Origin: GM7GCV1 sp965221105
GTDB lineage: Bacteria > Pseudomonadota > Gammaproteobacteria > Pseudomonadales > GM7GCV1
Direction of reading: 5' to 3'
Assembly (NCBI GenBank): GCA_965221105.1
Contig: OZ244871.1
Span: 1,612,001-1,676,000 of the forward strand
Length of the DNA: 64,000 nt
Shown: positions 53,902 to 61,193 of the stretch, piece after piece
Position numbering within the stretch: the stretch's first letter is position 1
Layout: every line of letters begins with the position of its first letter
Position numbers and translations under genes: made by a program
Notes under the pieces: model-generated
The model's input: the letters and a program-made list of their open reading frames with translations, nothing else
The model's database searches: none
What the model was told of the DNA's origin: nothing

Positions 53902-54353
53902 GGTGATGGGTCTCGCTGGGTGAACAATTCCAATTCACCAATGCAGTGCTTGCGAAACCAAGCCACCAGTTCGCCGACCTTGATTCCAAACTTGGAGATG
54001 CGTGCCCGATTGATGAGCGTGCCGTCGCCCACCAGGGAGAACCAGTCTTCCATGCTGACGATAATTGCGATGAGGGATTCGTCGCCGGCGAAGGTCAGAT
54101 TCCAGCGGCGGGTGCCTGTCTCGTCATCATCATAGCGGAGCTGCTCGTAGAGCGCACCCCGGTTGCTTTCCCAGCGACCAACCATATTCATCGCAAAATG
54201 TCTTCTCATCCGTCCGAAGGCGTCCAGAAACACGCAGGATGCGGTTAAAGGCCCGCTCAGACAGTCCTGCATGTCGAAAACAGGGCGTGTGGCGGCACAA
54301 GCCCCAAGCCTGCTTGAACTGAAACCAAAACCCGCAACATGGATTTTCTTCAA
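53898..54353 (-). CDS. DUF3833 family lipoprotein, internally shortened
   Basis: 151 residues from TTG 54353, which overlaps the MFS stop (TTGA). LGAC near residue 20 is a plausible lipobox. The DUF3833 pattern is seen in GRMRRHFAMNMVGRWESNRGALYEQLRYDDDETGTRRWNLTF and in the end LVGDGTLINRARISKFGIKVGELVAWFRK. Typical members have about 40 more residues between these blocks (a DVVGxAxGxxxGNA segment), missing here without a frameshift, so this copy may be defective. DUF3833 proteins co-occur with Cfa and DUF1365 genes. Confidence 0.75.
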   Translation of the reverse strand: MKKIHVAGFGFSSSRLGACAATRPVFDMQDCLSGPLTASCVFLDAFGRMRRHFAMNMVGRWESNRGALYEQLRYDDDETGTRRWNLTFAGDESLIAIIVSMEDWFSLVGDGTLINRARISKFGIKVGELVAWFRKHCIGELELFTQRDPSP

Positions 54354-55606
54354 GGGTTGTCTCCCTGGTCGTGCACCAGTATCAACAATATCGGGATCGC
54401 AATCAATTTGAGAAGGCAGGGCACAAGGGCATAGGCCACAGACAGCGCGCTCCCGCCTTCATCTGCCGTCGCCCCCGGTTCGTATCCAGTGAGTGCGAGC
54501 ACCGGCAGTATCACGCCAGCTGCAACGGCCAGCGCGGTTTTCTGGAGGAAGGTCCATAAGGAAAACACCCGCCCGCCACCCCCTTTGATCCGTGAAGCGA
54601 GTATCGCGGGAGCAAGCGTCATGTCTGCCCCAAGCGCTGCGCCTGAGGCTGCGGAGATGACATAGAAAGCGCCGATATCACCCGGACCCAAGGTGTAGGC
54701 CCAGACGAATGCCGGAACCGACAGCGTCATGCCCGTGACAAGCGCTGTCTTCCGCCCGACTTGTCCCGCAAACTTTGCCCATGCCGGTGCGGCGGTGGCG
54801 GCGGCCGCGAAAAAGACCAGCAGCATGGGGCCAGCATGAATCTCGGCAGCGAGAATGTCGGTGACGAAAAATAGGAACAGCGTCGAGGTTACTGCAGTCG
54901 GCATGGCATTGACAAACCCGAAGACCAAAATCGGTGCGATACCCGGAACACGCAGGGCATTCCTGAAGCCGCTGTCCGGAAAAGACGTGCCGGATGCCAA
55001 CCAGTGACTGCGCATCTGTTTCAGTGCGAAAAGTGTGAAGAGCCCGAAGGCGACGGCATACCCGACATAGGCATATTCGTTACCGAAAGCGGCTCTGATC
55101 GCGGCAGGTGCCGTAGCCGCGAGACATATGCCAGCGAGCCCGCCCGCCTCGCGCCAGAGCGCAATACGGGTGTAGCCCCCGCTGGTGGCTTGTGCCTGTG
55201 CAAGGCCGTGGTCGTAGACCACGATCTGTAATGCGCTGAAGCCAGTGAATGCGAGCAGCAGGCCGATGACGAGTCGCGGCAGGGCTTCCCCCCATCCTGG
55301 CGGTGCAAACAGCAACGCAAGGCCCATGAACAGCAAAAGTCCGGAAACCAGCGCCCATGCCTCTCGACGGCCTCGCCACTGGTCTGCCAGTCGTCCGATG
55401 AAGGGGTCCTGTACGCTGTCCACCGCACGAGCGGCCAGCAGCACGATGCCAAGCGTTGCAAGGCCCAGATCCATATCCTCTGCGTAGTAGCGGGGCACGT
55501 GGATATAGAGGGGGAGACCCGCAAAGGCGAGCATGGCCGCGATCACAGCGGGTGGAAACAGTTCTCGTTTCGTCAGCGCGGTGTACCCGGGCCCGGGATC
55601 AGTCAT
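54350..55606 (-). CDS. Major facilitator superfamily transporter (GPH/MelB-like)
   Basis: 418 residues from ATG 55606, overlapping the preceding stop by 8 bases; a longer frame to 55804 is only shadow of the upstream gene. About 12 hydrophobic segments are visible. Family features are the loop-2/3 block ARAVDSVQDPFIGRLADQWRGRREAWALVSG (D-P-x-x-G-x-x-x-D, R-R) and its echo in the second half (GQVGRKTALVTGMTLS). GPH transporters import sugars or related solutes with cations; in clusters with Cfa and FAD oxidoreductases the cargo is unknown and may be lipid-related. Confidence 0.88.
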   Translation of the reverse strand: MTDPGPGYTALTKRELFPPAVIAAMLAFAGLPLYIHVPRYYAEDMDLGLATLGIVLLAARAVDSVQDPFIGRLADQWRGRREAWALVSGLLLFMGLALLFAPPGWGEALPRLVIGLLLAFTGFSALQIVVYDHGLAQAQATSGGYTRIALWREAGGLAGICLAATAPAAIRAAFGNEYAYVGYAVAFGLFTLFALKQMRSHWLASGTSFPDSGFRNALRVPGIAPILVFGFVNAMPTAVTSTLFLFFVTDILAAEIHAGPMLLVFFAAAATAAPAWAKFAGQVGRKTALVTGMTLSVPAFVWAYTLGPGDIGAFYVISAASGAALGADMTLAPAILASRIKGGGGRVFSLWTFLQKTALAVAAGVILPVLALTGYEPGATADEGGSALSVAYALVPCLLKLIAIPILLILVHDQGDNP

Positions 55607-56114
55607 CGCAGTGGCCTGAGAGCAGCATAAGGCGGCGCTTCGGATCACGGCTTTCGGGGCCAAGCCAGATGTCCAGGAAAAGGTCGGCATCCCGTGTGAG
55701 TGACCCTGTGGCGATGCCATTGTGGAAGAACTCGACCCGGTCTGGTCCGCTTCGCCAAGCGGTGTAGCGGTCACCTTCGGTGATGCTGCGCATGGTCTGC
55801 TCAAGTTCCACCCTGACCAGTCTGAAACTCGCCTCCGCCCGCCCGGACATGCGGACCATCTCCGAAATCGACGTGGACACCAGTTCCTCGCGAGTGAATC
55901 CCCGGTGGTAGGTCAGGGAGAGGCCAAAGCGAGCACCCGGCAATGTCGCAGCGTCCGTCCACAGTTCTGCCCGGTAGAGTGGGAAAAACAGAAGCCTGTG
56001 CTCGGTGCACCCCGCAGGGTGGTGTGCTGCGACCCGGTCCGAGAGCTCGGGGGGTACGGCGAGTGCATCGGGCACCGCGAGCACAACACCAAGCACGACA
56101 GCCCGGAACCTCAT
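55599..56114 (-). CDS. Exported chalcone isomerase-like domain protein
   Basis: 171 residues from ATG 56114 (ATGA overlap with DUF1365). The N terminus MRFRAVVLGVVLAVPDALA is a signal peptide. The mature protein has RLLFFPLYRAELWTDAAT, FGLSLTYHRGFTREELV and RSGPDRVEFFHNGIATGSLTRDADLFLDIWLG, the pattern of periplasmic chalcone-isomerase-like proteins. These share a fold with fatty-acid-binding chalcone isomerases but lack known enzymatic activity in bacteria. Lipid binding is a reasonable inference given the neighbours. Confidence 0.82.
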   Translation of the reverse strand: MRFRAVVLGVVLAVPDALAVPPELSDRVAAHHPAGCTEHRLLFFPLYRAELWTDAATLPGARFGLSLTYHRGFTREELVSTSISEMVRMSGRAEASFRLVRVELEQTMRSITEGDRYTAWRSGPDRVEFFHNGIATGSLTRDADLFLDIWLGPESRDPKRRLMLLSGHCDD

Positions 56115-56866
56115 GTAATGCTCTCTTTCGGTGGCTCGGGTCGTTGCCGGTAGGGAATCCCCTTGCGCCACAGGCGCAGTGCCTGCCAGTGGATCAGTGC
56201 CGTCGTGCGCATGGCACCGAACGGCCGGCGCACAAGAGCCCGCGCGAGCTCAAGGTCTGTGAAGGGGGTACGCGTGCCCGCAATGGTGGTATCGAGTCCT
56301 CCACCCCGACCGTCTTCGTAGACAATCCGCACGGCGATGCTGGCTTCACTGAACCGGAACCGGAACCGATATCTTCCCTCAATATCAAAGAAAGGCGAGA
56401 CATGGAAGCGTTTGGCGGAAACGATCCAGCAATCGCGCCCAATATCGTCGCCGTTCTTTTCCGCACAGAAATAGGCGTGCCGGTCACCGAACGTGTTGTG
56501 GACCTCGGCCACGACAGCGCGGAGATTTCCGGCTGCACCGACCAGGAACCAGAAACTGACCGGATTGAACGTGTAGCCCCAGTAGCGCGGGTGCGCCAGA
56601 AGGAATACCTGCTCGACGCCGCCGATGCTGGCTTTCTGCGCCAATCTCTGCACCCCTTCGACACCGGTGCAACCACTGACCCCATGATCGTCCGGATGCA
56701 GGGAGACAAGATTGCGTCGCCCGAAGGAAAACAATCTCGGACCCGGTACGCCACCAAGCGCCGCTTCATCGAGCAGCAGGCAGTCCAGCCCATAGGTAAA
56801 TCGATTCGGCTTGGGCACCCGGCGGACATGGCTGACCACCGCCCGCACGACTGAAGATCCGGTCAT
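56111..56866 (-). CDS. DUF1365 family protein
   Basis: 251 residues from ATG 56866, which overlaps the upstream stop (ATGA). It has HVRRVPKPNRFTYGLDCLLLDEA, LVSLHPDDHG, VFLLAHPRYWGYTFNPVSFWFL, EVHNTFGDRHAYF and KRFHVSPFFDIEGRYRFRF, the standard DUF1365 blocks (R-P-x-x-H-x-F-x-Y, YxFNPxSFxxC/W, VSPF). These proteins nearly always sit between an FAD oxidoreductase and Cfa. A role in fatty-acid modification is suspected but unproven. Confidence 0.93.
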   Translation of the reverse strand: MTGSSVVRAVVSHVRRVPKPNRFTYGLDCLLLDEAALGGVPGPRLFSFGRRNLVSLHPDDHGVSGCTGVEGVQRLAQKASIGGVEQVFLLAHPRYWGYTFNPVSFWFLVGAAGNLRAVVAEVHNTFGDRHAYFCAEKNGDDIGRDCWIVSAKRFHVSPFFDIEGRYRFRFRFSEASIAVRIVYEDGRGGGLDTTIAGTRTPFTDLELARALVRRPFGAMRTTALIHWQALRLWRKGIPYRQRPEPPKESIT

Positions 56867-58164
56867 GCCCATGGCGGCGGTCCGCCCAGTTGCCGTGCAA
56901 CCGCAACCGCGCTGTTCAGGCCATCCTCGTGAAAGCCCGTGCCGGTCCATGCGCCGCAGTACCAGGTATGGTTCCGGCCCTGGACCGACGGCAATGCAGC
57001 TTGCGCAGCAATGGCCATGACATCATATTGTGGATGCTCGAACACATGCTCATCAAGAATCCTGGACTCGTCGATGGGCATCGACGGATTGAGGGTCGCA
57101 AACACAGGCGCGTCCCGTGGAATGCCCTGGAGGGAATTCATCCAATAGGTGACCGATGCCTGCTCTTCGTCGGATTGCGACCTGGCCAGGTACACCCAGC
57201 TCGACCAGCAGGCTCTGCGCCGGGGCATCGACCGATCATCGGTGTGTAGGACAATCCGGTTTTTCCGGAACGGGATTCGGCCGAGGACACGCCGCTCCTC
57301 TGCACTGGCATCCGTGAGTATTGCCAGTGCGGTATCAGCATGGCAGGCGAATACGACAGAGTCAAAGGTTTCGGCTTCCAGTCCACTAGCCCTGACGCGG
57401 ACCCCGTCCGACCCTCGGGTAACGGCCTCGATCGGAGTGCGCAAGCGTACCTGCGCATCCATATCGGCAATGATCCTGGACACGTAATTCTGCGAGCCGC
57501 CGGTGACCGTCCACCAGCGGGGCCGGTCCGTGAGGGACAACAGGCCGTGATTGTCAAAGAAGCGGGCAAGGACCTGGGCGGGAAAGTTGAGCATGTCGGC
57601 AGGCGGCGTCGACCAGATCGCACCGCTCATTGGCAACAGGTAGTAGCGCCTGAACCATGATCCGAATCCGCGTCGCTGGATCAGTCCGCCCAAGGTCAGC
57701 TCCGGGTCATTTTCAGAGTCAGCCAGCGCCGTGCGGTTGAAGACTGCGATGTCGCGGAACATGCGCCAGAACCCCGGCTGGACCACATTCGCAGGCTGAG
57801 CGAGCACGGTCCGGATATTGCGGCAACCGTATTCGATCACTCCACCGTCCACGGAAACCGCAAACGACATGTCGCTTTTCTGTACCGGCACGTCGAGTCG
57901 TTCGAACAGCTGGCAGAGATTGGGATAATTGACCTCGTTGAACACGATAAAGCCGGTATCGACTTTAAGATCCCGGCCACCGGTTCTTACGGCAACGGTG
58001 CGCGCATGGCCACCGGGTCGGTCGGCTGCTTCGAACAGCACGACTTTGTGGGTGCGAGACAGAAGCCATGCCGCTCCAAGACCTGAAATGCCTGCACCAA
58101 TGACCGCGATCCGTTGTGGACGTCCTGACTCGCCTGTGAGTGTGCCTGGTTTATCCTGATCCAT
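56863..58164 (-). CDS. FAD-dependent NAD(P)-binding oxidoreductase, first gene of the ECF-type operon
   Basis: 433 residues from ATG 58164. The Rossmann FAD site is RIAVIGAGISGLGAAWLLSRTHKVVLFEAADRPGGHART near residue 17. Later blocks are TGFIVFNEVNYPNLCQLFERLDV, SWFRRYYLLPMSGAIWSTPP, VVFACHADTALAIL, and the C-terminal NHTWYCGAWTGTGFHEDGLNSAVAVARQLG that closes the flavin site. This amine-oxidase-like subgroup is the standard partner of DUF1365 and Cfa. The ATG coincides with the expected transcription start of the upstream promoter, so the mRNA may be leaderless. Confidence 0.9.
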   Translation of the reverse strand: MDQDKPGTLTGESGRPQRIAVIGAGISGLGAAWLLSRTHKVVLFEAADRPGGHARTVAVRTGGRDLKVDTGFIVFNEVNYPNLCQLFERLDVPVQKSDMSFAVSVDGGVIEYGCRNIRTVLAQPANVVQPGFWRMFRDIAVFNRTALADSENDPELTLGGLIQRRGFGSWFRRYYLLPMSGAIWSTPPADMLNFPAQVLARFFDNHGLLSLTDRPRWWTVTGGSQNYVSRIIADMDAQVRLRTPIEAVTRGSDGVRVRASGLEAETFDSVVFACHADTALAILTDASAEERRVLGRIPFRKNRIVLHTDDRSMPRRRACWSSWVYLARSQSDEEQASVTYWMNSLQGIPRDAPVFATLNPSMPIDESRILDEHVFEHPQYDVMAIAAQAALPSVQGRNHTWYCGAWTGTGFHEDGLNSAVAVARQLGGPPPWA

Positions 58165-58169
58165 AACTA

Positions 58170-58199
58170 TGAATACGCATCACACGCGTTGACGGATCA
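58170..58199 (-). promoter_or_regulatory. ECF11-like (RpoE/ChrR-type) promoter for the seven-gene operon
   Basis: On the minus strand TGATCC (58199-58194) is followed after 18 bases by TATTCA (58175-58170). TGATCC with an 18-base spacer is the known -35 pattern of the Rhodobacter RpoE-ChrR regulon (singlet-oxygen response), whose targets include the same gene types. The start would fall at or next to the ATG at 58164. The cognate sigma and anti-sigma genes are not in the window. Confidence 0.7.
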
Positions 58200-58264
58200 C
58201 CGCAATATGCACAAAACATGATAGGGAACTGCTTCGAGCCAAGGCTTTCGGGAGTTGGAAAAAC

Positions 58265-58536
58265 GTAACTACTCGCCCCCCTGCTTTTGGCTGAGCGGGG
58301 CGTATGCGGGCGGTCTCGTCGGGCCCGGTCCGGGAGCTCGGCAGCCCGGAGGTGCGTGAACCCTTCGGGGTGTTCTTCTCCATGAACACTGCCATCAGCA
58401 CCTGAAAGAGCATCAGCAGAGCCTCGACCAGGGCGCGGCTCTCGGCGCTCATCGCGCCGTCCGCGCACAGCGCCTTGAAGCGCGCCTTGAGTGCGTCGAA
58501 CTCCGAGCGCAGCGACGCCCTGTTCACCGTCGCCAC
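58265..58536 (-). pseudogene. Truncated IS66 transposase gene in copy F
   Basis: Starts at GTG 58536, three bases after the methylase stop: MATVNRASLRSEFDALKARFKALC, LVEALLMLFQVLMAVFMEKN, then a tail that reads out of the element. It lacks the zinc ribbon and DDE domain. Confidence 0.88.
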
Positions 58537-58539
58537 CGG

Positions 58540-59205
58540 TCACTCGGCCTCAACTGCCATGACCGCCGCCAGCACCGCCAGGCGCTCCGCCGGTGGCATC
58601 GCCCGGTAGCGCCGTCCCCAGCTGGCCGCCTTGCGCTTGATCCGTTGGCGGTCGGTAAAGTTGCGGCCCGCGAGAGACGCCCAGTGCACCCGGTCCGGCT
58701 CGAAGTTGAACCACAGGTTCTCGGTCACCACGCCCGCCTGGTTCATCACCTGAATCGACAGGCTGCGCCAGCCCTCAAGGCGTTCGTCGTAGAGCGCCGA
58801 GGGATACCCCGACAGGATCACCGAACAGGGCAGACCCATCAGCAGCGCCAGCAGCGCCTCGTGGTCCTCGATCTCGTAGTCGTGCCGGTAGCGCTGCGAC
58901 GACTTGCGCGTACTGTGCAGATACGGCGGGTCGCTGTACACCAGCTCCGTCCCGTCGAAGGGATACTCCCGAAGAAACCGGTGGCAGCAGCCGTGGACCA
59001 ACTCCACCGGATACTCGCACTCAAACCCGGCCAGCGCCCGCTCGTCCAGGTCGATCCCGATGCTGCGCAGCGCGCCTGGCTTGCGCCTCATGATCGCCCC
59101 GCCGCCCAGGTGCGTCTCGATGTACACCGAGTGCGGCGGCATGAGCGCGATCAGCGCCTGACACAACCCCGCCGTCGCCTTGGAACCAAAATATGCGTTG
59201 CCCAT
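58540..59205 (-). CDS. DNA adenine methylase (D12 class), passenger gene of an IS66-like element
   Basis: 221 residues from ATG 59205. Motifs: YFGSK at 5-9 (the F/W-x-G-x-K start of Dam-like enzymes), ETHLGGGAI at 30-38 (motif I, the E-P-F-x-G-G-G loop for SAM), and SDPPYLHSTR at 91-100 (motif IV, catalytic DPPY). SVILSGY follows near 120. It would methylate N6 of adenine; the target site is unknown and a target-recognition domain is small at this length. It is transcribed with tnpC, ends three bases before it, and lies wholly between the element's terminal repeats. In copies A, B and C only its first and last codons remain. No restriction enzyme gene is next to it. Confidence 0.88.
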   Translation of the reverse strand: MGNAYFGSKATAGLCQALIALMPPHSVYIETHLGGGAIMRRKPGALRSIGIDLDERALAGFECEYPVELVHGCCHRFLREYPFDGTELVYSDPPYLHSTRKSSQRYRHDYEIEDHEALLALLMGLPCSVILSGYPSALYDERLEGWRSLSIQVMNQAGVVTENLWFNFEPDRVHWASLAGRNFTDRQRIKRKAASWGRRYRAMPPAERLAVLAAVMAVEAE

Positions 59206-59281
59206 GACCCTGTGCGATAATGAAACGCACACACCATAGAACCCCTTTCCTAGGGTGTCAAGGGGGTGAGTAGTCACGGAA

Positions 59282-59300
59282 TTATATAGGAAAGTTGACA
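59282..59300. repeat. 19-bp inverted repeat, left copy
   Basis: TTATATAGGAAAGTTGACA is the exact reverse complement of 61039-61057. The pair encloses the TnpB tail and the poly-C secreted-protein gene. A related sequence (GACCTGTCAACTTT) also lies at 59697-59711. Confidence 0.75.
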
Positions 59301-59695
59301 AGCTCAATACCAAGGGTATGACGGCTTCCGCGAAAGGGACAGTTGACGAACCCGGCACGAACGTCAGGCAGAAAGCAGGGTTGAACAAAGCCATCCTCAA
59401 CACCGGATGGGGTGCCTTGAAATACAAGCTCGCTTACAAGTCAGCACGTCTTGTTGAAGTGAATCCGCAATACTACACGTCCCAGACATGTTCACGTTGC
59501 GGATTCACTGACAAAGGCAACAGACCCACGCAAGCCAAGTTCAAGTGCTTGGTGTGTGGACATACCGACAACGCGGACATCAATGCGGCGTTGAATATTC
59601 TGGCCTCCGAGATTGGGGCGACCGGACGTGGAGGTGGCGACAGTAGTCGGCCTGCGAAACGTCAAGAAGTAGCAGAAGAAAGCAGGTCGCTTTGA
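59291..59695 (+). pseudogene. tnpB: C-terminal part of an IS200/IS605-type TnpB
   Basis: The frame reads KVDKLNTKGMTASAKGTVDEPG, then LNTGWGALKYKLAYKSARLVEVNPQYYTSQTCSRCGFTDKGNRPTQAKFKCLVCGHTDNADINAALNILA: the last RuvC segment (DxNAAxNI) and the CxxC...CxxC zinc ribbon of TnpB. Everything before this, including the first two RuvC residues, is missing. TnpB proteins are RNA-guided nucleases of IS605-type elements; this piece cannot work. It ends near a sequence (GACCTGTCAACTTTTGTATAG at 59697 on) that resembles an element end. Confidence 0.88.
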
Positions 59696-59898
59696 CCTGT
59701 CAACTTTTGTATAGTAAGTCCCTTCAACTAGTGACCAAAACCAGCAATAAGCCTCCACCTAGCACGGAAAACGAAGAGCTTGCGACGCGAGTCTTGAACA
59801 AAACCCCGACACGGGCAAAGCTGTGTCAGCAGGCAGGGCGTTGGCTTAAAGCCGCCCTCGTTGTTCGCACGGGTGCGCCGCGGCAGGCGTGCGTCCGG

Positions 59899-60548
59899 CT
59901 ACTGGATGGTGCCGTCGGTCTCGCCCCCTTCGCTGACCCGCGCGCAGCCCTTGCCGCCCATGAACAGGAAGTAGGCACTGCCTGCCGTTGCATACCCACG
60001 TCCACGAGCCTGGTAGATGACCGGTACCACCAGCTCTCCGGGGCCTTGATTGGGGTTGCTGGCGTTGCGGTTGCTCCAGATGTGGGCACCAGCCTTCGGC
60101 CGCACCTCGACGATGTTCTCGCCAAGCTCACCGCCGGCGAAGGTAAGGGAATCTCTCCCGCCAAGCACATTCTGCCAAGCATTTGCGTTCACTTCCGGCG
60201 TGCGCCACTCCCAATCGGTGAACTCGCCACCAGTGCGGTATTCATTACGTGTGCTCAGAAATTTGACAGTCGTGAAACTCTGCGGCGTTACGTTGGGATT
60301 ACTAGACGACAGGATGACCTTGAAGCGGCCCAGCGTGGCGGAATCGCCGCAGCCATCCACGACTTGCGAAACCGATGCAAGCGTGACTGTGCAGGTGCTG
60401 GTGGTGCATTGAGGAGGGGGAGGTGGGAGTTGCGCCTGCGCGGTACCTGCAAGCAGCAGGAAGCAGAGCATCGCGGCCGCGGTCGCCGCGAGGGCTGTCA
60501 GTCTAGCGGGGGGGGGGGTACATCACACTGAACTTTCAAGCTGAACAT
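59899..60548 (-). CDS. Exported protein of unknown function with poly-C tract in its leader (out of frame here)
   Basis: AGGAGG (60561-60556) lies seven bases before ATG 60548: MFSLKVQCDV, then a C tract. With 12 C the frame continues PPPPARLTALAATAAAMLCFLLLAGTAQA, a typical signal peptide, into the mature protein QLPPPPPQCTTSTCTVTLA. With the 11 C present, it stops within 16 codons. The mature part (about 175 residues) has FTTVKFLSTRNEYRTGGEFTDWEWRTPEV, DSLTFAGGELGENIVEVRPKAG and a C-terminal YQARGRGYATAGSAYFLFMGGKG; I recognise no family. An ATG at 60471 within the signal core could give an inefficient start. Total length 650 bases, one short of a multiple of three, consistent with the tract being off. 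Confidence 0.7.
60508..60518 (-). repeat. Homopolymer tract of 11 C in the leader of the exported protein
   Basis: Eleven G on the plus strand (C in the coding sense) between codon 10 and the signal-peptide core. 12 C opens the reading frame; 11 gives CCG CTA GAC TGA, a stop. It has the same layout as the C13 tract at 36947. Confidence 0.75.
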
Positions 60549-60601
60549 CGTTGATCCTCCTGCTGATGTCCTGTGAACATCGAGCCAATTACCAGCCAAA
60601 A

Positions 60602-60630
60602 GGTATAACACAGATTGGGCGGAAGTGCAA
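60602..60630 (-). promoter_or_regulatory. Sigma-70-type promoter for the exported protein
   Basis: On the minus strand TTGCAC (60630-60625), a 17-base spacer and TATACC (60607-60602) precede the AGGAGG and ATG by a normal distance. Good match at both boxes; start near 60595. Confidence 0.55.
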
Positions 60631-61038
60631 TACTGCTGCTGCTTGGCAACAGGCAGCAGGGCTATTTCACGCTAGTCGGAAGGGGTTGAGCTGCTGGTGA
60701 GGTTTCGGAGCGCTGACTTTTTCCGCCGGGATGGTCCATAGTCCTGTCCGTGGTGGGCGTTTTCGACACGTCGGAGGTGGTGGTACGGGAGGTTGAGGTG
60801 CGCCCGGTTCGGGCGGCCGCGCAGCAGGCAGGGCCGTGCACTCCCGGAAATCCCGCGCCGATCCACCACACACAGCAGCGCGCCACACACAACACCTCGT
60901 TCAGGCTCATGCCTCGTTGGACACAACCACGTCTTCAATCAGTGTGCAATGGCCCTGCAACCGGTAGGGTTGTTCAATGCAGTATGACGCATGGCGGGCT
61001 TATGTGCCGTCTGACGAGGACTTCAATAAGGAAAGACC
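60631..61038. other. Region upstream of the poly-C gene, no confident gene
   Basis: A minus-strand frame 60662-60910 encodes 82 residues rich in Thr, Ser and Pro (MSLNEVLCVARCCVWWIGAG at its start). It overlaps two other open minus frames and lacks a well-spaced ribosome site, so it may be chance. Nothing else recognised. Confidence 0.3.
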
Positions 61039-61057
61039 TGTCAACTTTCCTATATAA
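61039..61057. repeat. 19-bp inverted repeat, right copy
   Basis: TGTCAACTTTCCTATATAA, reverse complement of 59282-59300, followed by AGCCCCTTTTTTT. It resembles the end of an IS605-type element. 61058-61193 has no gene I can support. Confidence 0.72.
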
Positions 61058-61193
61058 GCCCCTTTTTTTACAGGCATGAAAAGCGCTCAGTAATTTACGT
61101 TCATGGGTTTAATGTGGACTGCGAAACGTTGGGAAAACATCCCTGTAAATGATCGATCCCAAAACTGTATCTGATGCAGCACAGAGAGTGAAT

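Larger units (their letters stand above)
58265..59277 (-). mobile_element. IS66-like element, copy F (1013 bp, methylase intact, transposase truncated)
   Basis: Terminal repeats GTAACTACTCGCCCCCC (58265 on) and GTGAGTAGTCAC (to 59277). Inside, in order of transcription, are a complete D12-class adenine methylase (59205-58540), three bases, then the first ~80 codons of tnpC, after which the sequence jumps to the end repeat. The flanks GGAAAAAC and GGAATTAT do not form a clear duplication. It lies 66 bases upstream of the ECF-type promoter. It is the only copy here with a whole methylase. Confidence 0.9.

Noticed and set aside
55607..55804. N-terminal extension of the MFS transporter
   Set aside because: The extra 66 codons lie inside the chalcone isomerase-like gene in another frame and have no transporter character; ATG 55606 fits the family and the operon overlap.
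58265..59277. The methylase read as part of a restriction-modification system
   Set aside because: No restriction endonuclease gene is adjacent; the gene is bounded by IS repeats and sits in the tnpC operon, so a passenger role is better supported.
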